The translations under genes and the position numbers were made by a program. A model generated the notes under the pieces. The model did no database searches. It was given only the letters and a program-made list of their open reading frames with translations, and was not told the DNA's origin. A DNA stretch of 64,000 nt from Bacteroidales bacterium (lineage in GTDB: Bacteria > Bacteroidota > Bacteroidia > Bacteroidales > UBA3663), in assembly GCA_017449065.1 (NCBI GenBank), contig JAFSKF010000018.1:16511-80510 (forward strand), given 5' to 3'. This document shows, piece after piece, positions 36,064 through 43,164 of this stretch; positions within the stretch are counted from its first letter, which is position 1; the number at the start of each line of letters is the position of its first letter.

Positions 36064-37899
36064 ATGGCAAAAGAAGTAAAATTCAGTTTGGTCTTCCGCG
36101 ATATGTGGCAGAGTGCTGGCAAGTACCAGCCACGCGTTGACCAGCTTGTTAAGGTAGCCCCTAAAATCATTGAAATGGGCTGCTGGGATCGTGTTGAAAC
36201 CAATGGCGGCGGCTTTGAGCAGGTCAATCTGCTCTACGGCGAGAACCCGAACAAGTCGGTTCGTGCCTGGACCAAGCCTTTCCATGAGGCAGGTATCCAG
36301 ACTCATATGCTCGATCGTGCCTTGAACGGTCTGCGTATGTTCCCATGCTCCAAGGATCTCCGCAAACTTTTCTATAAGGTCAAAAAAGCCCAAGGTACCG
36401 ATATCACCCGTATCTTCTGCGGCTTGAACGACCCTCGCAACGTGATTCCTTCAATTCAGTATTCGAAAGAGGCAGGCATGATTGCACAGGCAGCTCTCTG
36501 CATCACCTTCTCTCCGATTCATACCGTAGAGTATTATGTCAATCTGGCCAAGAAGTTCATTGATGCCGGTGCCGACGAGATCTGTCTGAAAGATATGGCA
36601 GGCATCGGTCGTCCGGAGAGCCTCGGACAGATTGTTAAAGGTATTAAGGCCTATAAGAAAGACATCGTTATCCAGTACCATTCACACGCAGGACCTGGCT
36701 TCAATATGGCTTCCATCCTCGAAGTCTGCAAGAACGGCTGCGACTATGTGGATTGCGGTATGTCTCCACTCTCATGGGGTACCGGCCACGCCGACATCAT
36801 CGCCGTACAGGAGATGCTGAAAGACGCCGGCTTCAAGGTAAAGGAAATCAACATGTCCGCCTATATGGAGGTACGCACCCAGATTCAGGAGATGATGGAC
36901 GACTTCCTCGGCTATTACATTCCAGAGCTCAACCACCTCAACAACTCTCTGCTCGTCAAGCCAGGTCTGCCTGGCGGCATGATGGGTTCGCTCATGACCG
37001 ACCTGGAGGAGAACCTGGAGGGTCTAAACCGTTGGAAAGAGAAGAACAACCAGCCGAAACTCACCACTGACCAGCTGCTCATCAAGCTGTTCGATGAAGT
37101 GGCTTACGTATGGCCAAAGGTCGGTTATCCTTGCCTGGTAACCCCATTCAGCCAGTATGTAAAGAACCTCGCCCTGATGAACGTTATGCAGATGGAGAAG
37201 GGCAAGGAACGCTGGAGCCTCATTGCCGACAATATCTGGGACATGATTCTCGGCAAGTCGGGACAGCTGCCCGGTCCGGTTGCTCCTGAACTGGTTGAAC
37301 TGGCCAAGAGCCAGGGCCGCGAGTTCGAGACGCAGGATCCGCAGTCGTACTTCCCAGACAATCTGGATGAGTTCCGCGCCAAGATGAAGGAAAAAGGCTG
37401 GGAACTCGGCGAGGACGACGAGGAACTCTTCGAGTATGCCATGCACCCATCGCAGTATGAGGCATATAAGAGCGGTCAGGCCAAAGCTGAGTTCGAGGCC
37501 GACCTCGCTAAGCGCAAGGCAGCCAAGAATGCTCCTAAGGGCGAAATCAAGGCTCAGGATCTGAAGGTAACTGTCGATGGACAGACCTATACCGTAAGCA
37601 TCGCTCCTAACGACGGATCGGCTCCTGCCGCCGCAACCGCTGCCGCTGCTCATGTAGCTGCCGGCGAAGGCGCAGACGTTTTGGCTCCGTTGGAGGGCAA
37701 GTTCTTTCTGGTTAAGAACGCTTCCGAAACTCCCGTCAAGGTGGGCGACATGGTCAAGAAAGGACAAACCATCGGATACATTGAGGCCATGAAGACCTAC
37801 AATGCCGTAGCTGCCGATATCGACGGCCAGATCACCGCCATTTTGGCAAACCCCGGCGACAAGGTGTTTGAAGATGACCCAATCTTTAAGATTAAGTGA
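36064..37899 (+). CDS. oadA: Biotin-dependent (oxaloacetate decarboxylase alpha / PycB-type) carboxyltransferase
   Basis: 611 aa. The HMGL-like carboxyltransferase barrel is at about 5-280 ('FSLVFRDMWQSAGKYQPR', 'ETNGGGFEQ' at about 45-53, metal-binding 'YHSHAGPG' at about 204-211). The conserved carboxylase region is at about 300-480. An Ala-rich linker leads to a biotinyl domain at about 535-611 with 'EAMKTYN', the biotinylated Lys being residue 577. The 'RDMWQSAG' start replaces the classical 'RDGHQS' and is usual in Bacteroidetes homologues. With oadG and oadB it would decarboxylate oxaloacetate (or a related acid) and export Na+ in the succinate/propionate branch. The last 20 bp and stop codon form the left arm of a strong hairpin. 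Confidence 0.92.
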   Translation: MAKEVKFSLVFRDMWQSAGKYQPRVDQLVKVAPKIIEMGCWDRVETNGGGFEQVNLLYGENPNKSVRAWTKPFHEAGIQTHMLDRALNGLRMFPCSKDLRKLFYKVKKAQGTDITRIFCGLNDPRNVIPSIQYSKEAGMIAQAALCITFSPIHTVEYYVNLAKKFIDAGADEICLKDMAGIGRPESLGQIVKGIKAYKKDIVIQYHSHAGPGFNMASILEVCKNGCDYVDCGMSPLSWGTGHADIIAVQEMLKDAGFKVKEINMSAYMEVRTQIQEMMDDFLGYYIPELNHLNNSLLVKPGLPGGMMGSLMTDLEENLEGLNRWKEKNNQPKLTTDQLLIKLFDEVAYVWPKVGYPCLVTPFSQYVKNLALMNVMQMEKGKERWSLIADNIWDMILGKSGQLPGPVAPELVELAKSQGREFETQDPQSYFPDNLDEFRAKMKEKGWELGEDDEELFEYAMHPSQYEAYKSGQAKAEFEADLAKRKAAKNAPKGEIKAQDLKVTVDGQTYTVSIAPNDGSAPAAATAAAAHVAAGEGADVLAPLEGKFFLVKNASETPVKVGDMVKKGQTIGYIEAMKTYNAVAADIDGQITAILANPGDKVFEDDPIFKIK

Positions 37900-37926
37900 G
37901 CGAGCCTCACTTAATCTTAAAGATTG
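37880..37926. repeat. Perfect 21-bp inverted repeat spanning the oadA stop codon
   Basis: Left arm 37880-37900 (end of oadA including its TGA) and right arm 37906-37926 are exact reverse complements around a 5-nt loop (CGAGC). There is no T-run, so it is not a typical terminator. The right arm is an inverted copy of oadA coding sequence placed immediately before the left terminal repeat of the inserted cassette. It may be a snap-back duplication formed at insertion, or a processing/attenuation hairpin between oadA and the downstream genes. Confidence 0.9.
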
Positions 37927-37953
37927 AATTACAAATTACGAATTACTAATTAC
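37927..37953 (+). repeat. Left terminal inverted repeat of the cassette
   Basis: 27 nt, four heptad-like units: AATTACA, AATTACG, AATTACT, AATTAC. It pairs with 38372-38398. Confidence 0.8.
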
Positions 37954-37975
37954 CTTCCTTCCAAACGAAACACGG

Positions 37976-38335
37976 ATGAAAGAAGAAAATTTAGTAATGG
38001 ATAAGGCAGAAGATTTTGCTATTCGAATTTGCAACCTATACAGTTATTTGTGTGAAAAGCAAAAAGAGAAAATACTGAGCAACCAGATTCTCCGTTCCGG
38101 CACCTCAATCGGTGCCAACATAGCGGAAGCAATCTATGCCGAATCTCCGGAGGATTTCACTCATAAACTGAAAATATCGAGAAAAGAGGCAAACGAAACA
38201 AGATATTGGCTCAAACTGCTGTTTCGCTCAAACAAAATCAACGAAACAGAATATAAATCAATGTTAACAGACTGCGAAGCACTTATCAAACTATTGAGTA
38301 AGATTATCTTGACATGCCAAAACAATAATCGATAA
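37976..38335 (+). CDS. Four-helix-bundle protein (S23/IVP family, TIGR02436-like)
   Basis: 119 aa, cytoplasmic, no signal. Family hallmarks are 'NQILRSGTSIGANIAEA' (about 41-57), 'DFTHKLKISRKEANETRYWLKLL' (about 62-84) and a final helix rich in Leu/Lys. Proteins of this family were first found inside intervening sequences of bacterial 23S rRNA genes, and relatives serve as Avd in diversity-generating retroelements. Here there is no rRNA, reverse transcriptase or variable repeat nearby; the gene is an isolated passenger between oadA and oadB. A+T content is higher than in the neighbouring oad genes. Biochemical role unknown; nucleic-acid binding is plausible. Confidence 0.9.
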   Translation: MKEENLVMDKAEDFAIRICNLYSYLCEKQKEKILSNQILRSGTSIGANIAEAIYAESPEDFTHKLKISRKEANETRYWLKLLFRSNKINETEYKSMLTDCEALIKLLSKIILTCQNNNR

Positions 38336-38371
38336 AAGAATCCAAATGACAATAACCAGTCGGCAACGAAA

Positions 38372-38398
38372 GTAATTTGTAATTTGTAATCTGTAATT
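38372..38398 (-). repeat. Right terminal inverted repeat of the cassette
   Basis: 27 nt. Its reverse complement reads AATTACA, GATTACA, AATTACA, AATTAC and matches the left repeat at 24 of 27 positions. It ends 17 bp before the oadB start codon. Confidence 0.8.
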
Positions 38399-38415
38399 AA
38401 AAATTTATTTGTAAA

Positions 38416-39711
38416 ATGGATTTTTCAACAATTTTCGAAAAATTATATGAGATGACGGCGTTCAGCAACATTGCTGCAGAACCCACTTATCTCATCATGT
38501 ACGCGATTGGCTTCCTGTTCCTCTATCTGGGCATCGCCAAGCACTACGAGCCGCTGCTGCTCATCCCGATTGCTATGGGCATCCTGCTGGCCAACTTCCC
38601 AGGGGGAGAAATGGGCGTATTCGGAGCACAGGAAATCGTTTTGAATGGCATCACCTACCACAATGCAGTCTATCTGGCTGACGGCTCGGTATGGTGCGAC
38701 CCGAACGGAGTACCTTACGATGTCTATAACGTCGGACTTCCTAAGATTGCCCACGATCTGGGTCTGATGAACATGATCTACTACTGGCTCATCAAGACCG
38801 GCTTCATTCCACCGGTAATCTTCATGGGTGTAGGTGCCATGACCGACTTCGGCCCGATGCTCCGCAACCTGAAACTGGCCATCTTCGGTGCCGCTGCCCA
38901 GCTGGGTATCTTCAGTGTGATTCTGGTGGCTGTCGGCAGTGGTCAGTTCACACCGCAGGAGGCAGGTGCCTTGGGCATCATCGGTGGTGCCGACGGACCG
39001 ACCGCCATTTATACCACCATCAAACTGGCTCCTCATTTGTTAGGCCCAATCGCCATCGCTGCCTATAGCTACATGGCACTGGTTCCGGTGATCATTCCGT
39101 TGGTGGTAAAACTATTGTGCACCAAGAACGAAATCCTGATTAACATGAAGGAGCAGGATAAACTCTATCCGAACACCCTTCAGATTAAGAACATGCGCGT
39201 AGCTAAGATTATTTTCCCGATCTTCGTAACGGTTTTGGTTGCCATCATCGTTCCTTCGGCAGTTTCGCTGATCGGTATGCTGATGTTCGGTAACCTGATC
39301 AAGGAAATCGGCTCCGACACCTCGCGCATCGCTGAAACAGCTTCCAACGCTTTGATGAACATCGCTACCATTTTCCTGGGACTCTCGGTAGGTGCCACCA
39401 TGACGGTACAGTCGTTCCTGAACTGGCAGACCATCGGTATCGTGGCTGGCGGTTTCTGCGCTTTCGCAGTTTCCATTGCCGGCGGTATCCTGCTGGTGAA
39501 GCTGTTCAATCTGTTTTCGAAGAAAAAGATCAACCCGCTGGTGGGCGCTTGCGGTTTGTCGGCTGTGCCGATGGCAAGTCGTGTGGCCAACGAGATTGCC
39601 ACCAAGTATAACCCGAAGAACAACATCCTGAACTACTGTATGTCGTCCAACATCTCGGGCGTTATCGGTTCGGCTGTTGCTGCCGGTGTGCTGATCGCTT
39701 TCCTGCGATAA
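38416..39711 (+). CDS. oadB: Na+-translocating decarboxylase beta subunit (OadB)
   Basis: 431 aa, about nine to eleven TM segments. Family signature 'ALGIIGGADGPTAIYTT' (about 184-202) contains Asp193, corresponding to the Na+-binding Asp of the family. Further hallmarks are 'GVGAMTDFGPMLRN' (138-151) and the C-terminal 'SNISGVIGSAVAAG'. An extra segment at about 65-105 ('NGITYHNAVYLADGSVWCD') between the first two TM groups matches other Bacteroidetes homologues. Decarboxylates carboxybiotin on OadA and pumps Na+. Separated from oadA by 516 bp because of the four-helix-bundle cassette, but in the same direction without an evident promoter of its own. Confidence 0.93.
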   Translation: MDFSTIFEKLYEMTAFSNIAAEPTYLIMYAIGFLFLYLGIAKHYEPLLLIPIAMGILLANFPGGEMGVFGAQEIVLNGITYHNAVYLADGSVWCDPNGVPYDVYNVGLPKIAHDLGLMNMIYYWLIKTGFIPPVIFMGVGAMTDFGPMLRNLKLAIFGAAAQLGIFSVILVAVGSGQFTPQEAGALGIIGGADGPTAIYTTIKLAPHLLGPIAIAAYSYMALVPVIIPLVVKLLCTKNEILINMKEQDKLYPNTLQIKNMRVAKIIFPIFVTVLVAIIVPSAVSLIGMLMFGNLIKEIGSDTSRIAETASNALMNIATIFLGLSVGATMTVQSFLNWQTIGIVAGGFCAFAVSIAGGILLVKLFNLFSKKKINPLVGACGLSAVPMASRVANEIATKYNPKNNILNYCMSSNISGVIGSAVAAGVLIAFLR

Positions 39712-39755
39712 TCAAGTGATAACTATCACGCACGAACAACCCTAATCTTACAGAC

Positions 39756-41630
39756 ATGAACAAAGTCTATATACTTATATCAATACTGCTGTGGTCTATC
39801 TCCACGGCAGTATTTTCCCAAAGCGCTTACTCTTTGGACAAAATGTCGGTTGAAAAACTCGACCGCGGACTCATTGCCATGCGGCAGTCCGAGGATTCGG
39901 TATCGGTCTCCTGGCGCCTGTCGCGAGAGGATCCGGACAATGTGCTTTTCGACCTGTGGGTTGACGGGAAATGCGTGATTAAGAACACGAAATACACCTA
40001 CCTGATGCTGGCTTGCGACGGAACGAAAGAACATCGTTTCGAAGTGCAGGCTCATGCAGGCAAGTCGCAGAAAGCGATTGCGAAACGGTTGCAGAAAGCA
40101 AGCTACACGCTTCCGGCAAACGCCCCGATCGGCTATCTCGACATTGCCTTGAACCGGCCAGAAGACTACTGGTTAGATGTCAACAATTCGTGCAGTTATT
40201 CGCCCAACGACTGTGCCGTAGGCGATGTGGATGGCGACGGGCAGTTGGAACTGATCGTGAAATGGGATCCTTCGAATTCGCACGACAACTCGCACAACGG
40301 TTTTACAGGCAATGTGTATATCGACTGCTATGAGATTACCGGTCCAAGCGGCCTGAAATGGCGCATCGATCTGGGCCCCAACATCCGTGCCGGAGCCCAC
40401 TACACACAGTTTATGGTCTATGACTTAGATGGAGACGGCAAGGCGGAGATCGTGATGAAGACAGCTGACGGCACCATCGACGGAGAAGGCAACGTCATTG
40501 GAGATTCCACGGCTTGCTGGGTGAACGAGAACGGACACATCATGGACGGTCCGGAACTGTTGACGGTGTTTGGCGGCGAAACCGGTAGAGCGCTTTACAC
40601 GACGGATTATGTCCCCGGACGAGGCGCTCCCGGACTGTGGGGCGACAATCGCGGCAACCGCAGCGAACGCTATCTGGCAGGTGTCGGCTATTTCGGCCAT
40701 GAAAAGGACGGCAAACGGTTGCCATCGGTCGTGATGTGCAGAGGCTATTACACACGCACGGCGTTAGCCGCCTGGGACTGGGACGGATCGGAACTGAAGC
40801 AACGCTGGTTCTTCGACAGTTACGCTGACGGCTGGCAGGACTACAGCGGTCAGGGCAATCACTCGCTTCATGTCATTGATGTGGATACTGACGGATTCGA
40901 TGAAATCATTTACGGCTCCTGCACCATCGACCACGACGGCAAGGGATTATATTCGACCAAGCTCGGACACGGCGATGCCATGCACGTCACCTGTTTCATG
41001 CCAGACGACGACTGCTTGCAGGTTTGGCAATGCCATGAAGTGAAGGGTACGGGTTCTACTTTCCGCGATGCCCGGACCGGCGAGATCTTTTTTCAGATTC
41101 CGTTTGCCGACGATTGCGGCCGCTGCATGGCAGCCGATATCGACCCGACAAACAAGGGCGTGGAAATGTGGTCGATCTGCACCGACGGCATCCGCAACGT
41201 GAAGGGCGAAAAGATTGCCAATCCCAAACGATTGTCGCAGAACATGGGCAACTGGTGGGACGGTGATCTGTTGCGCGAACTGCTCGACAAGACGTACATC
41301 ACCAAGTATAACTGGAAGACCCAGAAAATTGAACTGCTTACCAGTTTCTTGGGTGTGACCAGCAACAACAGCACCAAGTCCGTTCCTTGTCTGCAAGGCG
41401 ATATCTTGGGCGACTGGCGCGAAGAAGTGCTGCTCCGCTCTAATGACAACGAACATATTTATCTGTTCCTCACCCCCTACACCACCGAATACCGCTTCAA
41501 CTGTTTCTTGGAAGACATCCCCTATCGCTTAGGCCTTGTCGTTGAAAATGTCGGCTACAACCAGCCCACCCAACCCGGCTTCTATTTCGGCGAAGGCATG
41601 AAGTTGAGCCAGAGAAACCGGTGCAAATAA
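39756..41630 (+). CDS. PL11 rhamnogalacturonan lyase, exported
   Basis: 624 aa. Signal peptide 1-21 (STAVFSQ). An N-terminal FN3-like sandwich (about 25-130) precedes the PL11 beta-propeller. The propeller carries Ca-binding loops 'GDVDGDGQLELIVKWDPSNSHD' region (about 157-178), 'YDLDGDGKAEIVMKTADGT' (about 222-240) and 'IDVDTDGFDEIIYGS'. The family blocks 'YVPGRGAPGLWGDNRGNRSERY' and 'YNQPTQPGFYFGEG' are present. PL11 enzymes cleave the rhamnose-galacturonic acid backbone of rhamnogalacturonan I. The L-rhamnose mutarotase gene follows after 16 bp, supporting a pectin role. Confidence 0.93.
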   Translation: MNKVYILISILLWSISTAVFSQSAYSLDKMSVEKLDRGLIAMRQSEDSVSVSWRLSREDPDNVLFDLWVDGKCVIKNTKYTYLMLACDGTKEHRFEVQAHAGKSQKAIAKRLQKASYTLPANAPIGYLDIALNRPEDYWLDVNNSCSYSPNDCAVGDVDGDGQLELIVKWDPSNSHDNSHNGFTGNVYIDCYEITGPSGLKWRIDLGPNIRAGAHYTQFMVYDLDGDGKAEIVMKTADGTIDGEGNVIGDSTACWVNENGHIMDGPELLTVFGGETGRALYTTDYVPGRGAPGLWGDNRGNRSERYLAGVGYFGHEKDGKRLPSVVMCRGYYTRTALAAWDWDGSELKQRWFFDSYADGWQDYSGQGNHSLHVIDVDTDGFDEIIYGSCTIDHDGKGLYSTKLGHGDAMHVTCFMPDDDCLQVWQCHEVKGTGSTFRDARTGEIFFQIPFADDCGRCMAADIDPTNKGVEMWSICTDGIRNVKGEKIANPKRLSQNMGNWWDGDLLRELLDKTYITKYNWKTQKIELLTSFLGVTSNNSTKSVPCLQGDILGDWREEVLLRSNDNEHIYLFLTPYTTEYRFNCFLEDIPYRLGLVVENVGYNQPTQPGFYFGEGMKLSQRNRCK

Positions 41631-41646
41631 TAAAAACCAAACTACT

Positions 41647-41961
41647 ATGAAAAGAGAAGCATTCAAAATGTACCTGAACCCAGGTATGAAAGAAGAATAC
41701 AAACGACGTCACCAGAACCTGTTCCCGGAACTCCGGAAACTATTACAAGAAGCCGGCGTGCGAAACTACAGTATCTACTTGGACGAAGATACCGACACCC
41801 TTTACGCATATCAGGAACTGGAGGGAGAAGGAGGCAGCCAGGATCTGGGAGCCACCGAAATCTGCCAGCGCTGGTGGGCCTATATGGCCGACATCATGAA
41901 GACCAATCCGGACAACAGCCCTGTCACCATCCCGCTGCCAGAGATGTTTCATATGGACTGA
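41647..41961 (+). CDS. rhaM: L-rhamnose mutarotase
   Basis: 104 aa, matching the family length. Signatures: 'MKREAFKMYLNPGMKEEYKRRH' start with catalytic-type His22, 'NYSIYLDEDTDTLYAYQE' (40-57), 'WWAYMADIM' (77-85) and the terminal 'PLPEMFHMD'. It interconverts alpha and beta anomers of L-rhamnose in the cytoplasm, feeding rhamnose isomerase. Paired with the PL11 lyase, it completes uptake of rhamnose from pectin fragments. Confidence 0.95.
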   Translation: MKREAFKMYLNPGMKEEYKRRHQNLFPELRKLLQEAGVRNYSIYLDEDTDTLYAYQELEGEGGSQDLGATEICQRWWAYMADIMKTNPDNSPVTIPLPEMFHMD

Positions 41962-41971
41962 GGGGGAAGAT

Positions 41972-42140
41972 ACTCTGAGTAATCGGAATAATCGGAGTAA
42001 TCAGAAAAAATCAGAGTACTCTGAGTAATCGGAATAATCGGAGTAATCAGAAAAAATCAGAGTACTCAGAGTAATCGGAGTAATCAGGAAAAATCAGAGT
42101 ACTCAGAGTAATCGGAGTAATCAGGAAAAATCAGACTAAT
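41972..42140. repeat. Degenerate tandem array of AATC(A/G)GAGT units (46-bp higher-order repeat)
   Basis: Two 46-bp units starting TACTCTGAG are followed by two shortened units starting TACTCAGAG that have lost a 9-bp GTAATCGGA sub-repeat. The array lies in the 186-bp gap between the convergent rhaM and prmA genes. A single related copy (AATCAGAGTAATCA) is found at 49601-49614, so the motif is dispersed. No coding potential. Confidence 0.8.
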
Positions 42141-42147
42141 CAGAAAC

Positions 42148-42945
42148 CTAAAGCCCAAACCTTATTACCACCCAGTTATTCTGACTGCGGTGGTAATTAT
42201 ATTTTAAACCGAGCGACTCGGCACAGGAGCGGATAGCTGGCACGTCCTCCTCGTAGAAGCCGCTCATCAGCAGAACGGCACCAGGATCCATGTCGCGAAC
42301 GTAAGCCGGCATATCGTGCAGCAGCACATTCCGATTGATGTTCGCCAACACCACATCGTAACGGTCCCCGTTGCCGAGCAACGAAGCATCGCCGCATTCC
42401 ACATGCACCCGTCCCGCCATATCATTCATCAGAACATTATCGACCGCATTGGCAGCCACCCAATCATCGATTTCTATGGCTCGCACTTCCGCACCACGCA
42501 GGGCGCAAGCAATGGCAAGAACGCCGGTACCGGTTCCCATATCGAGCACCTTTTTGCCCGACAGGTCCAACAACAGAATTTCACCGAGCAATTGCGACGT
42601 CGTTTCATGATGACCACTGCCGAACGACATATGCGGATGAATGGTGATGGTCTGATCTCCGAAGCTGATCGGTGTCAGCGCATTCTCCGACTCCCACTGC
42701 TCGTTCCAGTTCTGGGTAGCCACCTCCTGAGCCACCCACTGCACCGTCACATCGGGCAAAGGAAGCTGGCCGATGCACGTCTGCAAGGCCTCTGAATCGA
42801 AGAGATGCTGCGGACAATATGCCATCAGACAGTCGGACTCCGTTGTGAAACTGTCAAATCCCAAATCAGCCAGTTCGGCAGCCAGGACATCACAACAGGC
42901 CTCGCTGAACGGCATTGGAACCAATTTTACCTCTATATAATTCAT
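42148..42945 (-). CDS. prmA: Ribosomal protein L11 methyltransferase
   Basis: 265 aa, normal length for Bacteroidetes PrmA. The N-terminal L11-recognition domain (about 1-60) is short. The linker carries 'NWNEQWE' (79-85) and the typical 'PHMSFGSGHHETT' (104-116). The SAM-binding Rossmann domain has 'VLDMGTGTGVLAIACALRGA' (about 133-152) and motif IV 'VVLANINRNVLL' (about 199-210). It methylates ribosomal protein L11 in the cytoplasm. Transcribed alone on the minus strand. Confidence 0.93.
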   Translation of the reverse strand: MNYIEVKLVPMPFSEACCDVLAAELADLGFDSFTTESDCLMAYCPQHLFDSEALQTCIGQLPLPDVTVQWVAQEVATQNWNEQWESENALTPISFGDQTITIHPHMSFGSGHHETTSQLLGEILLLDLSGKKVLDMGTGTGVLAIACALRGAEVRAIEIDDWVAANAVDNVLMNDMAGRVHVECGDASLLGNGDRYDVVLANINRNVLLHDMPAYVRDMDPGAVLLMSGFYEEDVPAIRSCAESLGLKYNYHRSQNNWVVIRFGL

Positions 42946-43018
42946 AGTTTCGTTTGAACAAATACTCTTTTCAGTGAAAAATGACTGAAAAAAATTGTTA
43001 AAGTACCCTTCCGGTGTG

Positions 43019-43026
43019 CAAAGTTA
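43019..43026 (-). promoter_or_regulatory. -7 promoter element for prmA
   Basis: On the minus strand TAACTTTG followed by CA matches the TAnnTTTG box, 74 bp upstream of the prmA ATG. It is only 13 bp from the opposing -7 box at 43039-43046, so the two promoters overlap. Confidence 0.65.
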
Positions 43027-43038
43027 CGAAATAATTCT

Positions 43039-43046
43039 TACCTTTG
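43039..43046 (+). promoter_or_regulatory. -7 promoter element for the aromatic/Ser-rich protein gene
   Basis: TACCTTTG, an exact TAnnTTTG box, 119 bp upstream of the ATG at 43165. The long leader contains a GTCTGAAAAA/GTCTGAAATT/CTGAAAAATT triplication (around 43078-43110) and two copies of GGC(G)AAA-type sequence but no recognised riboswitch. Confidence 0.55.
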
Positions 43047-43164
43047 TGGCGTCAAAAGGCGAAATTTTGCCCTCAGAAGTCTGAAAAAGTCTGAAATTCT
43101 GAAAAATTAAACTTTTCCTTGGCAAAATAGTCTAAAAGACAAAAGGATTTAAAAACCTACGACT

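Larger units (their letters stand above)
37927..38398 (+). mobile_element. 472-bp cassette with terminal inverted repeats carrying a four-helix-bundle gene, inserted in the oad operon
   Basis: A 360-bp ORF is flanked by two 27-bp imperfect inverted repeats (24/27 matching), each made of 7-bp AATTACN units. The cassette separates oadA from oadB, which are normally adjacent. No transposase is encoded and no clear target duplication is seen, so any mobility would need help in trans. The boundaries are set by the repeats and are my inference. Confidence 0.65.

Noticed and set aside
37976..38335. Diversity-generating retroelement (the four-helix-bundle protein as Avd)
   Set aside because: No reverse transcriptase, template repeat or variable repeat is present within the window.
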